Source: Balanoglossus misakiensis
Lineage: Eukaryota; Hemichordata
Direction: 5' to 3'
Assembly (NCBI GenBank): GCA_040954595.2
Contig: CM082583.2
Span: 8,122,001 to 8,186,000 of the forward strand
DNA length: 64,000 bases
Shown: one piece after another, positions 62,801 to 64,000 of the stretch
How the letters are laid out: every line of letters starts with the position of its first letter
How positions within the stretch are numbered: position 1 is the stretch's first letter
Position numbers and translations under genes: made by a program
The notes under the pieces: generated by a model
What the model was told of the DNA's origin: nothing
What the model saw: only the letters and a program-made list of their open reading frames with translations
Databases searched by the model: none

Positions 62801-64000
62801 TACAAGCATCGCCAAGTAGCTTCCAGAGACAGGACACGTCGGGTCTGTGTCTCACAGCTCTCGATAAATATCTAATGGCTTCACCTGCACGGTCGACCAC
62901 TCGGCCATTGAAGAAAGCAACGCTGGCAGATCTGGCCAATGAGATGAGAGTCTCACCAATACCTGCCAAATCATGTAAAAAGAGAAGATTGCTGACTGAC
63001 TGATGTGTCATTGTTAGCTACATCTAGGAAAACAGGCTCTCTTGCTATTCATTGTAGTCAAAATCTAAAAATTCTTGAAAAAAAAATTATTTGCAGATTT
63101 GAATTTGAGAATGATCACATTATGGTGAACAGAAAAGACAAACCTTTCAAAGCAGGTACATATTCGGCTGAATTAGCAAGAATAACTTTATACTCAGTCA
63201 CTGCCTCTGACAGCAATCCTAGAGTCTGCTTGATGTCTGCAATTCTACAGGAAAAATTAAAGGAAAAAACTTGCGGAAATGCCAAAGTAGCATTTGACCC
63301 CCCTAGAAAAATTATCACAAAAACATTAACATTGAAAAGGTACAAAATAACTCGTACTGCTGTAGTATACTCAGAAACAATGTTTACCATGCTTATCGAT
63401 ATTATAAAAACAGACTTACTGAAAATGACAATATATTGAAGTTGGGTCAAGCTGAAAGGAAATAGAAAATACATGATATTGTTATCAGAATAGCAACATG
63501 TATAAAACGAAGAGAACATTTTGGTGTATCAATTCATTGTCTTATAAACTAGAAATCTTACCTCTGATGCCCTAGTGAATGCTTTCAATGCTGCTGTATA
63601 ACTTCCCCTGCTGATGTACGCCTCTGCCAAACATTCCCAACAACACCTGCAAAAATCATATGTACACAGTGAACACAAACTCCTTCAATTGTCACCTACC
63701 CATACAGATTGTCTTTTGCAGATATTGACTTCATACATTTTTTTTCATAAAGTGAACAAAAAAGAACAGCACAGACAAAACAACTTACACGTCTTTTGGA
63801 TCAGCTCTTAGTGCATGCTGGAAACTGTTTGGGATAAAAAGTAAAACACCATGTCATTGCGAGTTTGAAATTTTGAACTGTATTATTCCAAGTCTCAATT
63901 TCTCATCTCTGTCTGTCTGTCTCTCTCTCTCTCTCTTACTCTCTCTCGCTCTCTCTCTCTCAAGCAAACTGTATCACCTTCTATGCACACTTTATGATGA
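56810..64000 (-). CDS. SKIC3: Superkiller complex scaffold SKIC3 (TTC37), partial at 5' end
   Basis: Twenty-seven exons from 63824 down to 56810; the main ones are 62767-62962, 62186-62324, 61032-61176, 59701-59875, 57911-58078, 57553-57690, 57301-57434, 57084-57201 and the last, 56810-56887. They encode about 970 residues. Human SKIC3 is about 1564, so the N-terminal third lies beyond the right edge. SKIC3 is the TPR scaffold that holds the SKIC2 helicase and SKIC8 and feeds cytoplasmic mRNA to the exosome. Canonical TPR helices are visible ([40 protein letters not shown]). The chain ends LLQLATTAT. The last intron uses a GC donor. The upstream boundary of the exon at 63789-63824 is uncertain. 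Confidence 0.92.
56888..57083 (-). other. GC-AG intron (last intron of SKIC3)
   Basis: On the minus strand the exon ends ATCCAG and the intron begins GCAAGT, then ends TTTTTCAG before TTCTTGTTGG. Joining there keeps the frame (DSEAIQ followed by FLLDEAEKG). The GT four bases downstream would shift the frame. Confidence 0.85.
61681..61743. repeat. (ATC/GTC)n microsatellite in SKIC3 intron
   Basis: An imperfect trinucleotide tract of ATC with CGTCAT variants, ending in ACC units, located in an intron between exons 61509-61634 and 61815-61876. Confidence 0.95.
63908..63961. repeat. CT/GTCT simple repeat
   Basis: A pyrimidine tract of GTCT then CT units in an upstream intron of SKIC3 near the window edge. 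Confidence 0.95.

Noticed and set aside
1-64000. tRNA, rRNA, CRISPR arrays, viral or transposon genes
   Set aside because: I looked for B-box-like tRNA motifs, reverse transcriptase or transposase motifs and spaced repeats and saw none that I could support.

Overview
This is a window of animal nuclear DNA. Genes are split into many short exons with short GT-AG introns, there are no operons, and the identifiable proteins are metazoan. The content fits an invertebrate deuterostome such as a cephalochordate (amphioxus), with a hemichordate or other ambulacrarian as the alternative. Reasons: orthologues of genes that (from memory) lie on human 15q24-25 (SAXO2, EFL1, ARIH1) sit together with orthologues from human 5q13-15 (PTCD2, MRPS27, SKIC3/TTC37), and two head-to-head pairs known from mammals (SAXO2/EFL1 and PTCD2/MRPS27) are preserved. 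The species assignment is inference. All gene models were built by hand from splice sites and reading-frame continuity; exon lengths sum to whole codons in every complete model.

Layout. 1-13770: no confidently recognised gene; a few exon-like open segments on the minus strand, a promoter-like patch near 7.1-7.35 kb, and at the right end the probable 3' UTR of SAXO. 13771-18099 (-): SAXO family microtubule protein with Mn-type repeats. 18769-24872 (+): EFL1, the 60S ribosome maturation GTPase, sharing a ~670 bp divergent promoter region with SAXO and carrying a textbook U12-type intron. 25371-34201 (-): three tandem secreted type-B carboxylesterases with identical four-exon structure; the copy nearest EFL1 has a one-base frameshift. 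34713-37853 (+): glucose-6-phosphate 1-epimerase-like protein, with a 39 bp inverted repeat just upstream. 38759-41251 (-): two tandem copies of a small secreted cysteine-rich protein of no family I recognise. 44897-49102 (-): ARIH1 RBR ubiquitin ligase. 50134-52940 (-) and 53171-56275 (+): PTCD2 and MRPS27, head to head with 230 bp between start codons. 56810 to the right edge (-): the C-terminal ~970 residues of SKIC3 (TTC37).

How the genes relate. Several are housekeeping genes of translation and RNA quality control: EFL1 (eIF6 release from 60S subunits), MRPS27 (mitochondrial small subunit), PTCD2 (mitochondrial RNA processing), SKIC3 (Ski-exosome mRNA decay). The middle of the window (25-41 kb) is lineage-specific, with recent tandem duplications of secreted proteins. 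Best candidates for something undescribed are the orphan secreted pair, the U12 intron and inverted repeat as sequence-level signals, and the long-lived bidirectional promoters.
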